From NCBI GenBank assembly GCA_963974915.1, contig CAXBES010000008.1, forward strand, positions 107,466 to 171,465: 64,000 nt of DNA. Direction: 5' to 3'. Source of the DNA: CAXBES01 sp963974915 (GTDB taxonomy: Bacteria > Bacteroidota > Bacteroidia > Flavobacteriales > Flavobacteriaceae). The notes beneath the pieces were generated by a model. That model was given only the letters and a program-made list of their open reading frames with translations, was not told the origin of the DNA and did no database searches. Positions within the stretch are counted from its first letter, which is position 1, and the number at the start of each line of letters is the position of its first letter. A program made the translations under genes and the position numbers. This document shows, in pieces, positions 34,800 through 43,573 of this stretch.

Positions 34800-36188
34800 A
34801 TGCTGAATTTTTTTAAATCTAATAGAATTGCGCTTCTCATTTTTATTTCTAGTTGTTCGTTATATCTTGCTTTCGCCTACGATCTAGAACGGAGTCATTT
34901 TATCAAATTGATTTCACTATACGGGGCTCTATTTACTTTTGCGTACCTGTTTATTGAAAAATTACAGTTAAATTTCTGGCTTTTGGCTTGCTTCGGAATT
35001 ATTTTTCGATTGCTATTTTTACCTGCTATTCCTAACCTTTCACAAGATTTCTACCGCTTTTTGTGGGACGGACGTTTACTTATTCAAGGTATTAATCCGT
35101 ATTTATTTACACCCGAGTTCCTTTTAAATGATCCAGGTTCTTTATTACAAATAAGCGTTCCTCAAGGCAATCTACTCTACCAAGGGATGGGCGTATTAAA
35201 TGCGGGACATTATAGCAACTATCCACCGGTTAACCAGTTGTTCTTTACTATTGCCGCACTATTTTCCGGTAAAAGTATTGTAGGATCGGTGGTAGTTTTA
35301 AGGCTGATAATGGTTCTCGCCGACATTGGGATCTTATACTTCGGAAGGAAAGTACTATTAATGCTCGGGTTAAACACCAATAAGATCTTTTGGTATTTCT
35401 TAAATCCGTTTATCATCCTAGAACTCACCGGAAACCTCCATTTTGAAGGAGTAATGTTATTTTTCGTGATCTGGTGTTTTCATTTGCTACTGAAAGGTAA
35501 GTGGTTTTGGGCAGCTGTTTTATTGGGAGTTTCAGTATCGGTTAAGTTGATCCCTTTATTACTTCTGCCATTATTTTACCAATGGTTTGTGTCAAGTACA
35601 TTCAAAATGACCAATTTGATAAAAATGACAAGGATCTTAAAGTTTTATGCTGTTGTATTAATTACAATCGCAATAACTTTCACTCCTTTTCTTTCTTCGG
35701 AATTTGTTTCAAACTTTACTTCTACCATAGCGCTTTGGTTTCAAAACTTCGAATTTAATGCAAGCGTGTATTACATAATTCGATGGATCGGTTATCAAGT
35801 TGTGGGTTGGAATATAATTGCAACAGTTGGCAAGATCCTTCCCTTGATAGTGATCGCCTTTGTTTTGAGTCTTACTTTTTTCCGAAGAAATACGACTATT
35901 CAACAATTGATCACGGCAATGCTATTGGCAATATCTTTTTATTTTTTACTTTCCACTACGGTTCACCCCTGGTATATTACTACTCCATTATTACTTTCAG
36001 TTTTTACAAAATACAGGTTCCCCATCGTTTGGAGTTTAATGGTGATGCTAAGTTATTCGGCTTATGGAAGTGATGGGTTTTCAGAAAAAATATGGCTGGT
36101 AGCCATAGAATATATAACTGTCATTGGTTTTGCCCTCTACGAAGTAGTCTATCTAAAAAAAAGAACTAACCTCGTAGAAAGCATATAA
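34800..36188 (+). CDS. Polytopic membrane glycosyltransferase (mannosyltransferase-like)
   Basis: This protein of about 462 aa starts at ATG 34800 (a GTG at 34791 is the alternative). It has about ten membrane helices and an early acidic loop (PNLSQDFYRFLWDGRLL, with D, W and DGR) like GT-C enzymes of the PIG-M/DUF2029 type. A second conserved stretch is NLHFEGVMLFF. Such enzymes add mannose or similar sugars from polyprenyl-phosphate donors. It follows the TolB-like gene by 38 bp and may be cotranscribed. Confidence 0.8.
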   Translation: MLNFFKSNRIALLIFISSCSLYLAFAYDLERSHFIKLISLYGALFTFAYLFIEKLQLNFWLLACFGIIFRLLFLPAIPNLSQDFYRFLWDGRLLIQGINPYLFTPEFLLNDPGSLLQISVPQGNLLYQGMGVLNAGHYSNYPPVNQLFFTIAALFSGKSIVGSVVVLRLIMVLADIGILYFGRKVLLMLGLNTNKIFWYFLNPFIILELTGNLHFEGVMLFFVIWCFHLLLKGKWFWAAVLLGVSVSVKLIPLLLLPLFYQWFVSSTFKMTNLIKMTRILKFYAVVLITIAITFTPFLSSEFVSNFTSTIALWFQNFEFNASVYYIIRWIGYQVVGWNIIATVGKILPLIVIAFVLSLTFFRRNTTIQQLITAMLLAISFYFLLSTTVHPWYITTPLLLSVFTKYRFPIVWSLMVMLSYSAYGSDGFSEKIWLVAIEYITVIGFALYEVVYLKKRTNLVESI

Positions 36189-36228
36189 AATTCGCAGGAA
36201 ATTATATCGTTTCTAGCGAACCATCTTA

Positions 36229-36537
36229 TTAAAAATCATCATTATCACTCTCAACTCCAATTTCCATATCGTCATTTTCGGATTCACTATCATCCCAATC
36301 TTCGTCGTCTTCGTCGTAATTTTCCATAGTGTCGGCTAACCTCTGACTCACCTTTACAAGATATACGGTGTCTTCCGTTTTCACCTCAACAGCTTCAATT
36401 ATTTCGTTCTGCGCATTTCGGAAAACGATAATATCTTTTCCTTTATATCCATTTGGATATTTTTCAACCAACATATCTAAAATTTCCTGCGTCAGTTTTT
36501 TGTAATCAACAATGACTCTTTTCATAGTAGTTTTCAT
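36229..36537 (-). CDS. Small acidic protein, last gene of polyamine operon
   Basis: This 102-aa protein (a start at 36525, MKRVIVDYKKL, is equally good) has a compact alpha/beta N-terminal part (VDYKKLTQEILDMLVEKYP, then IVFRNAQNEIIEAVEVKTED). The C-terminal third is nearly all Asp/Glu/Ser/Asn. It lies 12 bp after the GNAT-nitrilase gene. Acidic tails can bind polyamines or basic proteins, but no function is established. Its place at the end of a polyamine operon makes a polyamine-related role worth considering. Confidence 0.75.
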   Translation of the reverse strand: MKTTMKRVIVDYKKLTQEILDMLVEKYPNGYKGKDIIVFRNAQNEIIEAVEVKTEDTVYLVKVSQRLADTMENYDEDDEDWDDSESENDDMEIGVESDNDDF

Positions 36538-36549
36538 CGTAATTCTATT

Positions 36550-38094
36550 TTATTTTGAAGGATTAACACGAATAACATCGTAAACATCCTTTCTACGGTC
36601 TTTTAAATTTTTAACAGCGCCAAACGAATGCAGCTCTCTCAGCAAGCTAATATCTACATCGGCTACAAGGATCATTTCTGTGTTGGTTGTAGCCTCCGCT
36701 TTTATTCCATTACTGGGAAAAGCAAAATCGCATGGTGTAAATACAGCCGATTGCGCATATTGGATATCCATATTTTCAACATTCGGTAAATTACCCACGC
36801 TTCCCGCAATCGCCACATAACATTCATTTTCTATGGCTCTTGCTTGCGCGCAAAGACGTACCCTAGAATATCCGTTTTGCGTATCGGTTAAAAAAGGCAC
36901 GAACAAAATATCCATACCTTCATCAGATAGTAATCGGGACAGTTCCGGAAACTCAGAATCATAACATATTAAGATTCCAATTTTTCCTGCATCCGTTTCA
37001 TAGGTCTGTAGATGATTACCTCGCTGCATTCCCCACACTTTCGACTCGTCTGGGGTAACATGAATCTTCTCAAAGCGTTCGGTGCTTCCGTCTCGACGGC
37101 ATAAATAACCTACATTGTACAACTTATCTTCTACAAGCTCCGGCATACTTCCCGAAATGATATTTATATTGTAGGATATTGAGAATTCGGATAAGCGTTC
37201 TTTGATCTCCTTAGTATATTTTGCTAATTCTCGAATGGCTTCCGCTTCAGACAAGTGATTGTATTCTGCCATAAGAGGTGCATTGAAAAATTCAGGAAAA
37301 ACTGCAAAGTCACACCGATATGCCGAAACACTATCTATAAAATACTCTACTTGTTGCATCAGATCCTGAAAACTGTTGTACGGTCGCATTTGCCATTGAA
37401 TTAAGCCTAATCTTACCACAGTTTTTACCGCACTGGGCTTTACAATGGGTTTTGTATATGAAATATTATCCCATTCCATCAACACAGCGTACTCCGCAGA
37501 GGCTGTATCGCCTTCCAAATAACCCTTTAACACACGCACGGGGTGAAAGTCATTAGATATCTGAAAGTTTAGCACAGGATCTTTAATTTCCTTTCGCTTT
37601 ACTTTTTCAATGTATTGTTTTGGAGTAAGCTCGCTTTGATGCTTATGATAATTTGGTATACGACCCCCGAAAACTATACTTTTTAAATTGAGGTTTTCAC
37701 AAAGTTCCTTGCGATAATCATATAACCTACGTCCTAATCGCAATCCGCGATACGTTGGTTTTATAAAAACATCGATGCCATACAACACATCGCCATCGGG
37801 ATCGTGGTTTTTAAAAGTGCTCCCGGTGATAATATCGGCATAGGTATGTTCGTCTTCAATCTGATCATAATCGACAATGATAGAAAGAGCACACCCGGCT
37901 ATTTCTCCATCTATTTTTATAACCACCTGACCTTCCGGAAACAAGGTAGTTAACTTTCTAATGTGCTCTTCTTTCCAATAGGAATTAAGAACTCCGCCAT
38001 AAGACTCTAATGTAGCTTCTTTTAAAGCTTCATAATCGTCTATAGATAGAAATTTTAGTTCAATATTCTCAATTTTGGAAGTATCCATGATCAC
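36550..38094 (-). CDS. Bifunctional GNAT acetyltransferase / carbon-nitrogen hydrolase
   Basis: This 514-aa fusion has an N-terminal GNAT domain (residues about 10-180, with the acetyl-CoA loop YRGLRLGRRLYDYR) and a C-terminal nitrilase-superfamily domain (about 225-505). The nitrilase triad is present: Glu in FPEFFNAP, Lys in RFEKIHVTPDE, Cys in ILICYDSEFPE. Such fusions are common in Bacteroidota. It overlaps the deoxyhypusine-synthase-like gene by 4 bp (ATGA). In this operon the hydrolase half may act on N-carbamoyl- or N-acylpolyamines and the GNAT half may acetylate polyamines; both are inference. Confidence 0.88.
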   Translation of the reverse strand: MIMDTSKIENIELKFLSIDDYEALKEATLESYGGVLNSYWKEEHIRKLTTLFPEGQVVIKIDGEIAGCALSIIVDYDQIEDEHTYADIITGSTFKNHDPDGDVLYGIDVFIKPTYRGLRLGRRLYDYRKELCENLNLKSIVFGGRIPNYHKHQSELTPKQYIEKVKRKEIKDPVLNFQISNDFHPVRVLKGYLEGDTASAEYAVLMEWDNISYTKPIVKPSAVKTVVRLGLIQWQMRPYNSFQDLMQQVEYFIDSVSAYRCDFAVFPEFFNAPLMAEYNHLSEAEAIRELAKYTKEIKERLSEFSISYNINIISGSMPELVEDKLYNVGYLCRRDGSTERFEKIHVTPDESKVWGMQRGNHLQTYETDAGKIGILICYDSEFPELSRLLSDEGMDILFVPFLTDTQNGYSRVRLCAQARAIENECYVAIAGSVGNLPNVENMDIQYAQSAVFTPCDFAFPSNGIKAEATTNTEMILVADVDISLLRELHSFGAVKNLKDRRKDVYDVIRVNPSK

Positions 38095-39065
38095 ATATCC
38101 AATAAGTAAGCAAAAATAAGTGGCGCCACGATGGTCGCATCACTTTCAATAATAAACTTAGGTGTATTGATATCGAGTTTCCCCCAAGTGATCTTTTCAT
38201 TAGGAACTGCCCCGGAGTAACTTCCATAGCTCGTGGTTGAATCGCTTATCTGACAAAAATAACTCCAGAAGGGTGTGTTGGTTCGTTCCATGTCCTGATA
38301 AAGCATTGGCACAACACAAATTGGGAAATCACCGGCAATTCCACCTCCAATTTGGAAGAAACCTATTCCATTTTTAGAATTATCTGTATACCAATCGGCA
38401 AGAAAGGTCATATATTCAATTCCGCTCTTCATCGTTGAAGCCTTCAGCTCCCCTTTTAGAACATAACTCGCAAAAATGTTTCCCATGGTACTATCTTCCC
38501 AACCCGGACAAATAATTGGCAGGTTTTTCTCGGCTGCGGCATACATCCAGGAATCTTTGATGTCGATCTCATAGTATTGTTCTAAAACTCCGCTTAATAA
38601 TAATTTGTACATATACTCATGGGGTAAATATCTTTCCCCCTTAGCTTCTGCATCTTTCCATATCTTCACAATATGTTCCTGTATTCTTCTAAAGGCTTCC
38701 TCCTCCGGAATACAAGTATCTGTAACACGGTTTAGTCCTTTTTCTAACAAATCCCATTCCTCTTGCGGAGTAAGATCACGATAGTTTGGAACTCTTTTAT
38801 AATGCGAATGTGCCACCAAGTTCATGATATCTTCTTCAAGGTTGGCTCCGGTACAAGAAATTATATGAACTCTATCCTGACGAATCATCTCTGCGAAAAT
38901 CTTACCCAATTCGGCAGTACTCATCGCTCCGGCCAGTGATACCAGCATTTTGGCACCATTATTTAGCTGGTCTTCATAACCCTTAGCGGCATCTACAAGT
39001 GCTGCAGCATTAAAGTGTAAATAGTATTTTTCAATAAATTGGGATATCGCTCCTTTAGTACTCAT
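38091..39065 (-). CDS. Deoxyhypusine synthase family protein (probable homospermidine synthase-like)
   Basis: This 324-aa protein starts at the ATG at 39065 (MSTKGAISQFIEKYYLHF); a longer frame from 39131 would overlap agmatinase by 77 bp and is not favoured. Family motifs include LVSLAGAMSTAELGK, HIISCTGANLEED and NEKITWGKLD, which carries the Lys equivalent to the catalytic Lys of eukaryotic deoxyhypusine synthase. Bacteria have no eIF5A, and bacterial members such as homospermidine synthases use polyamines as acceptors. In an operon with arginine decarboxylase and agmatinase, a polyamine product from putrescine or spermidine is likely. Confidence 0.88.
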   Translation of the reverse strand: MSTKGAISQFIEKYYLHFNAAALVDAAKGYEDQLNNGAKMLVSLAGAMSTAELGKIFAEMIRQDRVHIISCTGANLEEDIMNLVAHSHYKRVPNYRDLTPQEEWDLLEKGLNRVTDTCIPEEEAFRRIQEHIVKIWKDAEAKGERYLPHEYMYKLLLSGVLEQYYEIDIKDSWMYAAAEKNLPIICPGWEDSTMGNIFASYVLKGELKASTMKSGIEYMTFLADWYTDNSKNGIGFFQIGGGIAGDFPICVVPMLYQDMERTNTPFWSYFCQISDSTTSYGSYSGAVPNEKITWGKLDINTPKFIIESDATIVAPLIFAYLLDM

Positions 39066-39990
39066 CTTCTTCGGTATTAAATTTTCCAACACCTTTTTTA
39101 GGTTCGTGGAAGTTACTTTCAAAATCGTCACCTTCTTCGGTGCCGTAAAATTTATAGCTTAGCATTTTATAATACAGTTTCGCAGCCAGGAAATCGGATG
39201 CTTTGTCAACTTCATTCGGACAAAGCTCAACGATATCAAATCCAACTACATTTCTTTCAGCAAAAACCTGCTTTAAAAATTCAAGGGTCTCATACCAAAA
39301 CATTCCTCCGGGTTCTGGAGTACCTGTAGAAGGCATAATTGACGGATCTAATGCATCAAGATCGAAAGTGATAAATACGTTTTCCCCCAAAGCTTCAATA
39401 ACGTTATCCATCCAATAATCATCCTTTGCCATTTCATGTGCAAAGAAAACCTTCTCCTCGTCCATCACTCGGGTTTCGGCTATGTCCATACTGCGAATAC
39501 CAACCTGTATAAGATTTGTATTCTGACTAGCCTCATAAACTGCACAGGCGTGGTTACATTTTGACCCTTCGTATTCTTTACGAAGATCGGCATGCGCATC
39601 TATATGAAGTACAGAAAGATTGTCGAAACATTCGTTAAACGCTCTAATAGTACCTATCGAGATACTGTGTTCACCTCCAAAAACAGTAACGAACTTATTG
39701 CGTAGAATATAGTCTTTAGTTCGTTTATGAACCGCCTCGACCATTTCTTCAGGCGAATTGTTTTCGGTCACGGGTTCGTCCAGGTAAATTCCCTGTTTGT
39801 AAACTTCCGTTTCGGTTTCAATATCGTACAATTCCATATTTTCCGACGCATTTAAAAATGCCTCAGGGCCTTTATCGGCTCCTTTTTGCCAAGTGCTTGT
39901 TCCATCATAAGGAACCGGAATTAATACAACTTTACTGGTTTCCAGGGCCGCATACTGTTGTGGGATCCCTGCATACGTTTTAGTGCTCAT
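39055..39990 (-). CDS. speB: Agmatinase
   Basis: This 311-aa ureohydrolase has all manganese-binding motifs: FGGEHSIS, HIDAHADLRKEYEG and TFDLDALDPSIMPSTGTPEPGG. It converts agmatine to putrescine and urea, the step after arginine decarboxylase, whose gene it follows with an 11-bp overlap. The next gene overlaps it by 11 bp as well, so the operon is tightly coupled. The acidic C-terminal tail (PKKGVGKFNTEEDEY) is longer than in enterobacterial SpeB. Confidence 0.92.
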   Translation of the reverse strand: MSTKTYAGIPQQYAALETSKVVLIPVPYDGTSTWQKGADKGPEAFLNASENMELYDIETETEVYKQGIYLDEPVTENNSPEEMVEAVHKRTKDYILRNKFVTVFGGEHSISIGTIRAFNECFDNLSVLHIDAHADLRKEYEGSKCNHACAVYEASQNTNLIQVGIRSMDIAETRVMDEEKVFFAHEMAKDDYWMDNVIEALGENVFITFDLDALDPSIMPSTGTPEPGGMFWYETLEFLKQVFAERNVVGFDIVELCPNEVDKASDFLAAKLYYKMLSYKFYGTEEGDDFESNFHEPKKGVGKFNTEEDEY

Positions 39991-41377
39991 AACCTAAAAT
40001 GTTTAGCAATTGCTCGCTTGTTTGTTGATTTGAAAAAATTTGTTTAGTGATGTTTCCATCGTTATCTCTGTCTATTAATATATGTTTTGGTGACGGAATA
40101 AGACAGTGTTGTAATCCGCCAAATCCACCTATTGTTTCCTGATAGGCTCCGGTATTGAAAAACCCAATATATAAGGGTCTGTCTTTTCTGTACTTCGGAA
40201 GATAGATAGCATTCATATGCTGTTCACTATTGTAGTAATCGTCGCTATCACAAGTTAAACCTCCTAGTAAAATACGTTCGTACTCATCGCTCCATCTATT
40301 TATAGATAACATGATAAAACGCTTATTTATAGCCCATGTATCGGGTAGTGTTGTGATAAATGAAGAATTGATCATATTCCATTTCTCACGATCATTCTGT
40401 TGTTTTTGATACAGGATCTCATAGATAGCTCCACCACTTTCGCCAACCGTAAAGCTGCCAAACTCTGTGAAAATATTAGGCACAGCTACATCGGCCTCCT
40501 CACAGGTGATATTGATCTGATTAATGATTTCGTCTACCATATATTCATAATCGTAATCGAAAGCGAGTGAATTTTTAATTGGGAATCCGCCGCCAATGTT
40601 TAAACTATCTAAAGTTGGGCAGATCTTTTTTAATTTGGTATATACTTTTAAACATTTAACCAATTCATTCCAGTAGTACGCTGTATCCCGAATTCCAGTA
40701 TTGATGAAAAAGTGCAGCATTTTCAGCTCAACTTTCTTGTTATCCTTAATTTGCTTTTCGTAGAAAGGCACGATGTTTTGGTAGCCAATTCCAAGTCTCG
40801 ATGTATAAAATTCGAATTTCGGCTCTTCTTCAGAAGCTATTCGAATTCCAACTTTAAATTTACCCTTTACTTCTTCGGAAAGAAGTCCGAGTTCTTCATA
40901 ATTATCAATTATTGGGATACAGTTCTTATGTCCTGAATTTATTAAACGCCCTATATTCTGAATGTATTGGTCGCGTTTAAAACCATTACAGATAACATAG
41001 GTCTTATTTGAAATTTTCCCCTCAGCTTTTAAATTTTCAACGATGTTTATATCGAATGCAGAAGAAGTTTCAATATGAATATCATTCTTTAAAGCTGTAT
41101 GGAGAACATGTTTAAAATGTGAACTCTTTGTACAATAGCAGTAATTATAGGTACCCTGATAATCATGTTTTTTTATCGCTTCTGAAAACCATCCCTTAGC
41201 TCTTTGAATATTGTCGGAGATCTTAGGTAAATATGTAAATTTAAGTGGCGCGCCATATTCTTCAACTAACGACATTAAATCAATTCCATGAAATTCTAAG
41301 GCCGAATTATTTAAAGTAAACTCTTCCTGCGGAAAATCATAAGTTTGATTGATGAGATCAATATATTTCGTATTCAT
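39980..41377 (-). CDS. speA: Arginine decarboxylase (PLP, alanine-racemase fold)
   Basis: This 465-aa type III PLP decarboxylase shows the cofactor Lys region NYCYCTKSSHFKHVL, a HIETSSAFDIN segment, SLNIGGGFPI, FTEFGSFTVG and LGGLTCDSDD with the active-site Cys. It is shorter than E. coli SpeA (about 650 aa) but is the usual Bacteroidota form that feeds agmatinase. It is the first gene of the five-gene polyamine operon. Upstream lies a 383-bp gap with a structured element at 41494-41571. Ornithine or carboxynorspermidine decarboxylation is less likely given the agmatinase partner. Confidence 0.88.
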   Translation of the reverse strand: MNTKYIDLINQTYDFPQEEFTLNNSALEFHGIDLMSLVEEYGAPLKFTYLPKISDNIQRAKGWFSEAIKKHDYQGTYNYCYCTKSSHFKHVLHTALKNDIHIETSSAFDINIVENLKAEGKISNKTYVICNGFKRDQYIQNIGRLINSGHKNCIPIIDNYEELGLLSEEVKGKFKVGIRIASEEEPKFEFYTSRLGIGYQNIVPFYEKQIKDNKKVELKMLHFFINTGIRDTAYYWNELVKCLKVYTKLKKICPTLDSLNIGGGFPIKNSLAFDYDYEYMVDEIINQINITCEEADVAVPNIFTEFGSFTVGESGGAIYEILYQKQQNDREKWNMINSSFITTLPDTWAINKRFIMLSINRWSDEYERILLGGLTCDSDDYYNSEQHMNAIYLPKYRKDRPLYIGFFNTGAYQETIGGFGGLQHCLIPSPKHILIDRDNDGNITKQIFSNQQTSEQLLNILGYEH

Positions 41378-41760
41378 TGTATTTTTTTATAATCAATAGT
41401 GAAAATAGGAATCATAACTTGTAATTCCTGAGAATGTTAAAAGTATAACAGAAATTTAACCTCAAATAATCAAACACGAATGGGATCCACCCAATAGGCA
41501 GATCGTTGCGGAAGAACTATGCACAGTTGCATAGGGTAAGCGGAAGCTAGCTTTAAAATTCGGCTGCCTATCTTATAAGCTGTTTTTGAATATGACTTCC
41601 TGATCTTCAAAAACCCGAACACAGAAACATCGTTCAATTTGTTCAGCTAAATAGGTGACAAATGAATAAAAAAAAATCGAATTCAAAGTTAATTTTAATA
41701 AAAAAAATTAAAAATCAGAAGCTCAACTTATATTGTTAACAATCAATCATTTACATAACG
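41378..41760. other. Long leader region of polyamine operon with structured element
   Basis: This 383-bp region lies between the MutS-like stop and the arginine decarboxylase start. It contains no gene. ATAGGCAG (41494-41501) pairs perfectly with CTGCCTAT (41564-41571), enclosing a perfect CTATGCA/TGCATAG hairpin with CAGT loop (41517-41534). Read on the minus strand it would be a branched RNA about 115 nt before the decarboxylase start. It may be a cis-regulatory RNA or a small dispersed element. Confidence 0.5.
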
Positions 41761-43542
41761 TTAAACGATGTCCATTTTCTTCAGAAGGAAAGAAGCATTC
41801 ATATTTTTACAGATCCCATCTTTAAATTTATAGTCGAAATGCAACTCATCATCAATTATCTCGGCATCAAAATAATGGTTTTTTACTTCAGGCAGTTCCT
41901 TTTCGATCTCACAAAGACTTAGATCATGTGTTGCGATTATGCCCGTACTATTAGAAGCGACAAGACGTTCTACAAATTTTCGGGAACCAATTGCCTTATC
42001 CTGACTGTTAGTACCTTTTAGGATCTCATCTAAAATAATAAAGTAATTAGACTGCTCTTTTTTATCGCTAATCTCTTCTACGATCATCTTCAGTCTCTTT
42101 AATTCTGAAAAGAAATACGACTCATCATCACTTAATGAGTCACTGGTTCTCATACTCGTGATTAATTTTATAGGCGAATACGTAAACCTACTTGCACAAA
42201 CCGGTAATCCGGAATTTGCCATAATAATTGACAGAGAGACCGTTCTTAAAAAAGTACTTTTACCCGCCATATTTGCTCCGGTAATTATAAAAAATTGTTC
42301 GTTTTCAATACTGAAATTATTGTTAATCCTGGAAGTCTCTGAAATTAGCGGATGACCCAGATCATGAGCGTCTATGACAAAATTTGACAATGATAATTGA
42401 GGAAATGTATGCTCAGGATGATTATAAGTGTAATTTCCTAAAGAATTATATGCATCGAAAAAGGCTATGACTTCAAACCAATTCTCAACTTGATGCACAT
42501 AGGTTGCGATCCATTGTTCTATCTTATAGCAAAGCTGAATATCTCTCAAAGCGAACCCATTTGCAACCACTCCTACCAGCATATTGTTACGTTGGTCGAA
42601 CGCATCCAGCGTTTTTGAAAACTCCCGGAAGATCTCTGAAGCTTTTTTCGTCTCGGTTTTAATTGCCTGCTGCTTCTGTTTTAATACTTCAGAGGCAAAA
42701 TTTTCAACTTCAATAAGGTGTAACAACTGATAATATTGCTTAAAGGTGTCTTTTGCCTTGTTGACATTGTGATAAAATACATTGATCTTCTTTAAATAGA
42801 TCGCGGTTATTCCTAAACCTATAAAGAACCACAAAACAGTGACAGAAAGCGGAACTAATGCAAGATAATTAAGTACAAGAATTCCCAATGAAATTACCCC
42901 GAATACAATTGGCATGAACTTCATTACCGCCGGTGCAAAGTTCTTATGACTCTTTAGCCATGTAAGTATTTCTTCTGCGCTAAATTCGGGTTCCACTAAA
43001 CTACCTGTTGCAGAGAAATCCTGTCTCCATCTTGGCTTTTCAGAAAGCTCCTTTACAACCTCTTGCTTTTTATCAATGCCTTCGGTATTATTGGATGTTA
43101 GCAAATCTACCAACAACCGTTTTCCGGACACCAAAACTGTTCTATTTAAATACTGAAAGAAGGATCCCTTTCCGAAGAGATCAATATCGTAACTAAATTT
43201 ATGCAACTGATCTTCATATTCCTTACCCGTCTCCAAATTAGAAACATTTCTATGCAACGCTTCAATCTCAACAGTATTAATATAAATAAGTGCCTGTAAC
43301 TTCTTCTTTTTATCGGTTAATGCAGCATATCGCAATACGAGAAGGCTAAATACGACTACCCCAACAACCACAATTGGAACGAGCAATTGAGTGTTTCCGA
43401 AGAAAAAATAAACCGCAGCACAAATTGCACAAAAAACTACCAATCTTAGTAAACTAGACTGCGTTAACCGCCGTTTAACTGTTGATAATTGTTCTTGAAA
43501 AAGTTGCTTTTCCCGAATGTAAAATTGCAACGGATTAGACAT
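41761..43542 (-). CDS. Membrane-associated MutS-like ATPase
   Basis: This 593-aa MutS-family protein lacks the mismatch-binding N-terminal domains. Instead it has two pairs of membrane helices (about residues 28-72 and 205-250). The lever/core follows and then the ATPase domain with Walker A GANMAGKSTFLRT, signature DSLSDDESYFFSELKR, Walker B FIILDEILKGTNSQDK and ATHDLSL. Proteins of this kind are common in Bacteroidota but uncharacterised. The membrane segments make a role in general mismatch repair unlikely. It stands alone between the polyamine operon and a pseudouridine synthase gene. Confidence 0.88.
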   Translation of the reverse strand: MSNPLQFYIREKQLFQEQLSTVKRRLTQSSLLRLVVFCAICAAVYFFFGNTQLLVPIVVVGVVVFSLLVLRYAALTDKKKKLQALIYINTVEIEALHRNVSNLETGKEYEDQLHKFSYDIDLFGKGSFFQYLNRTVLVSGKRLLVDLLTSNNTEGIDKKQEVVKELSEKPRWRQDFSATGSLVEPEFSAEEILTWLKSHKNFAPAVMKFMPIVFGVISLGILVLNYLALVPLSVTVLWFFIGLGITAIYLKKINVFYHNVNKAKDTFKQYYQLLHLIEVENFASEVLKQKQQAIKTETKKASEIFREFSKTLDAFDQRNNMLVGVVANGFALRDIQLCYKIEQWIATYVHQVENWFEVIAFFDAYNSLGNYTYNHPEHTFPQLSLSNFVIDAHDLGHPLISETSRINNNFSIENEQFFIITGANMAGKSTFLRTVSLSIIMANSGLPVCASRFTYSPIKLITSMRTSDSLSDDESYFFSELKRLKMIVEEISDKKEQSNYFIILDEILKGTNSQDKAIGSRKFVERLVASNSTGIIATHDLSLCEIEKELPEVKNHYFDAEIIDDELHFDYKFKDGICKNMNASFLLKKMDIV

Positions 43543-43573
43543 AAATTAATTTCTGGATAGGGTTAACGCTTAA

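Noticed and set aside
39066..39131. Longer start for the deoxyhypusine-synthase-like gene
   Set aside because: It would overlap agmatinase by 77 bp; the ATG at 39065 gives the 11-bp overlap seen elsewhere in the operon and a normal family start.
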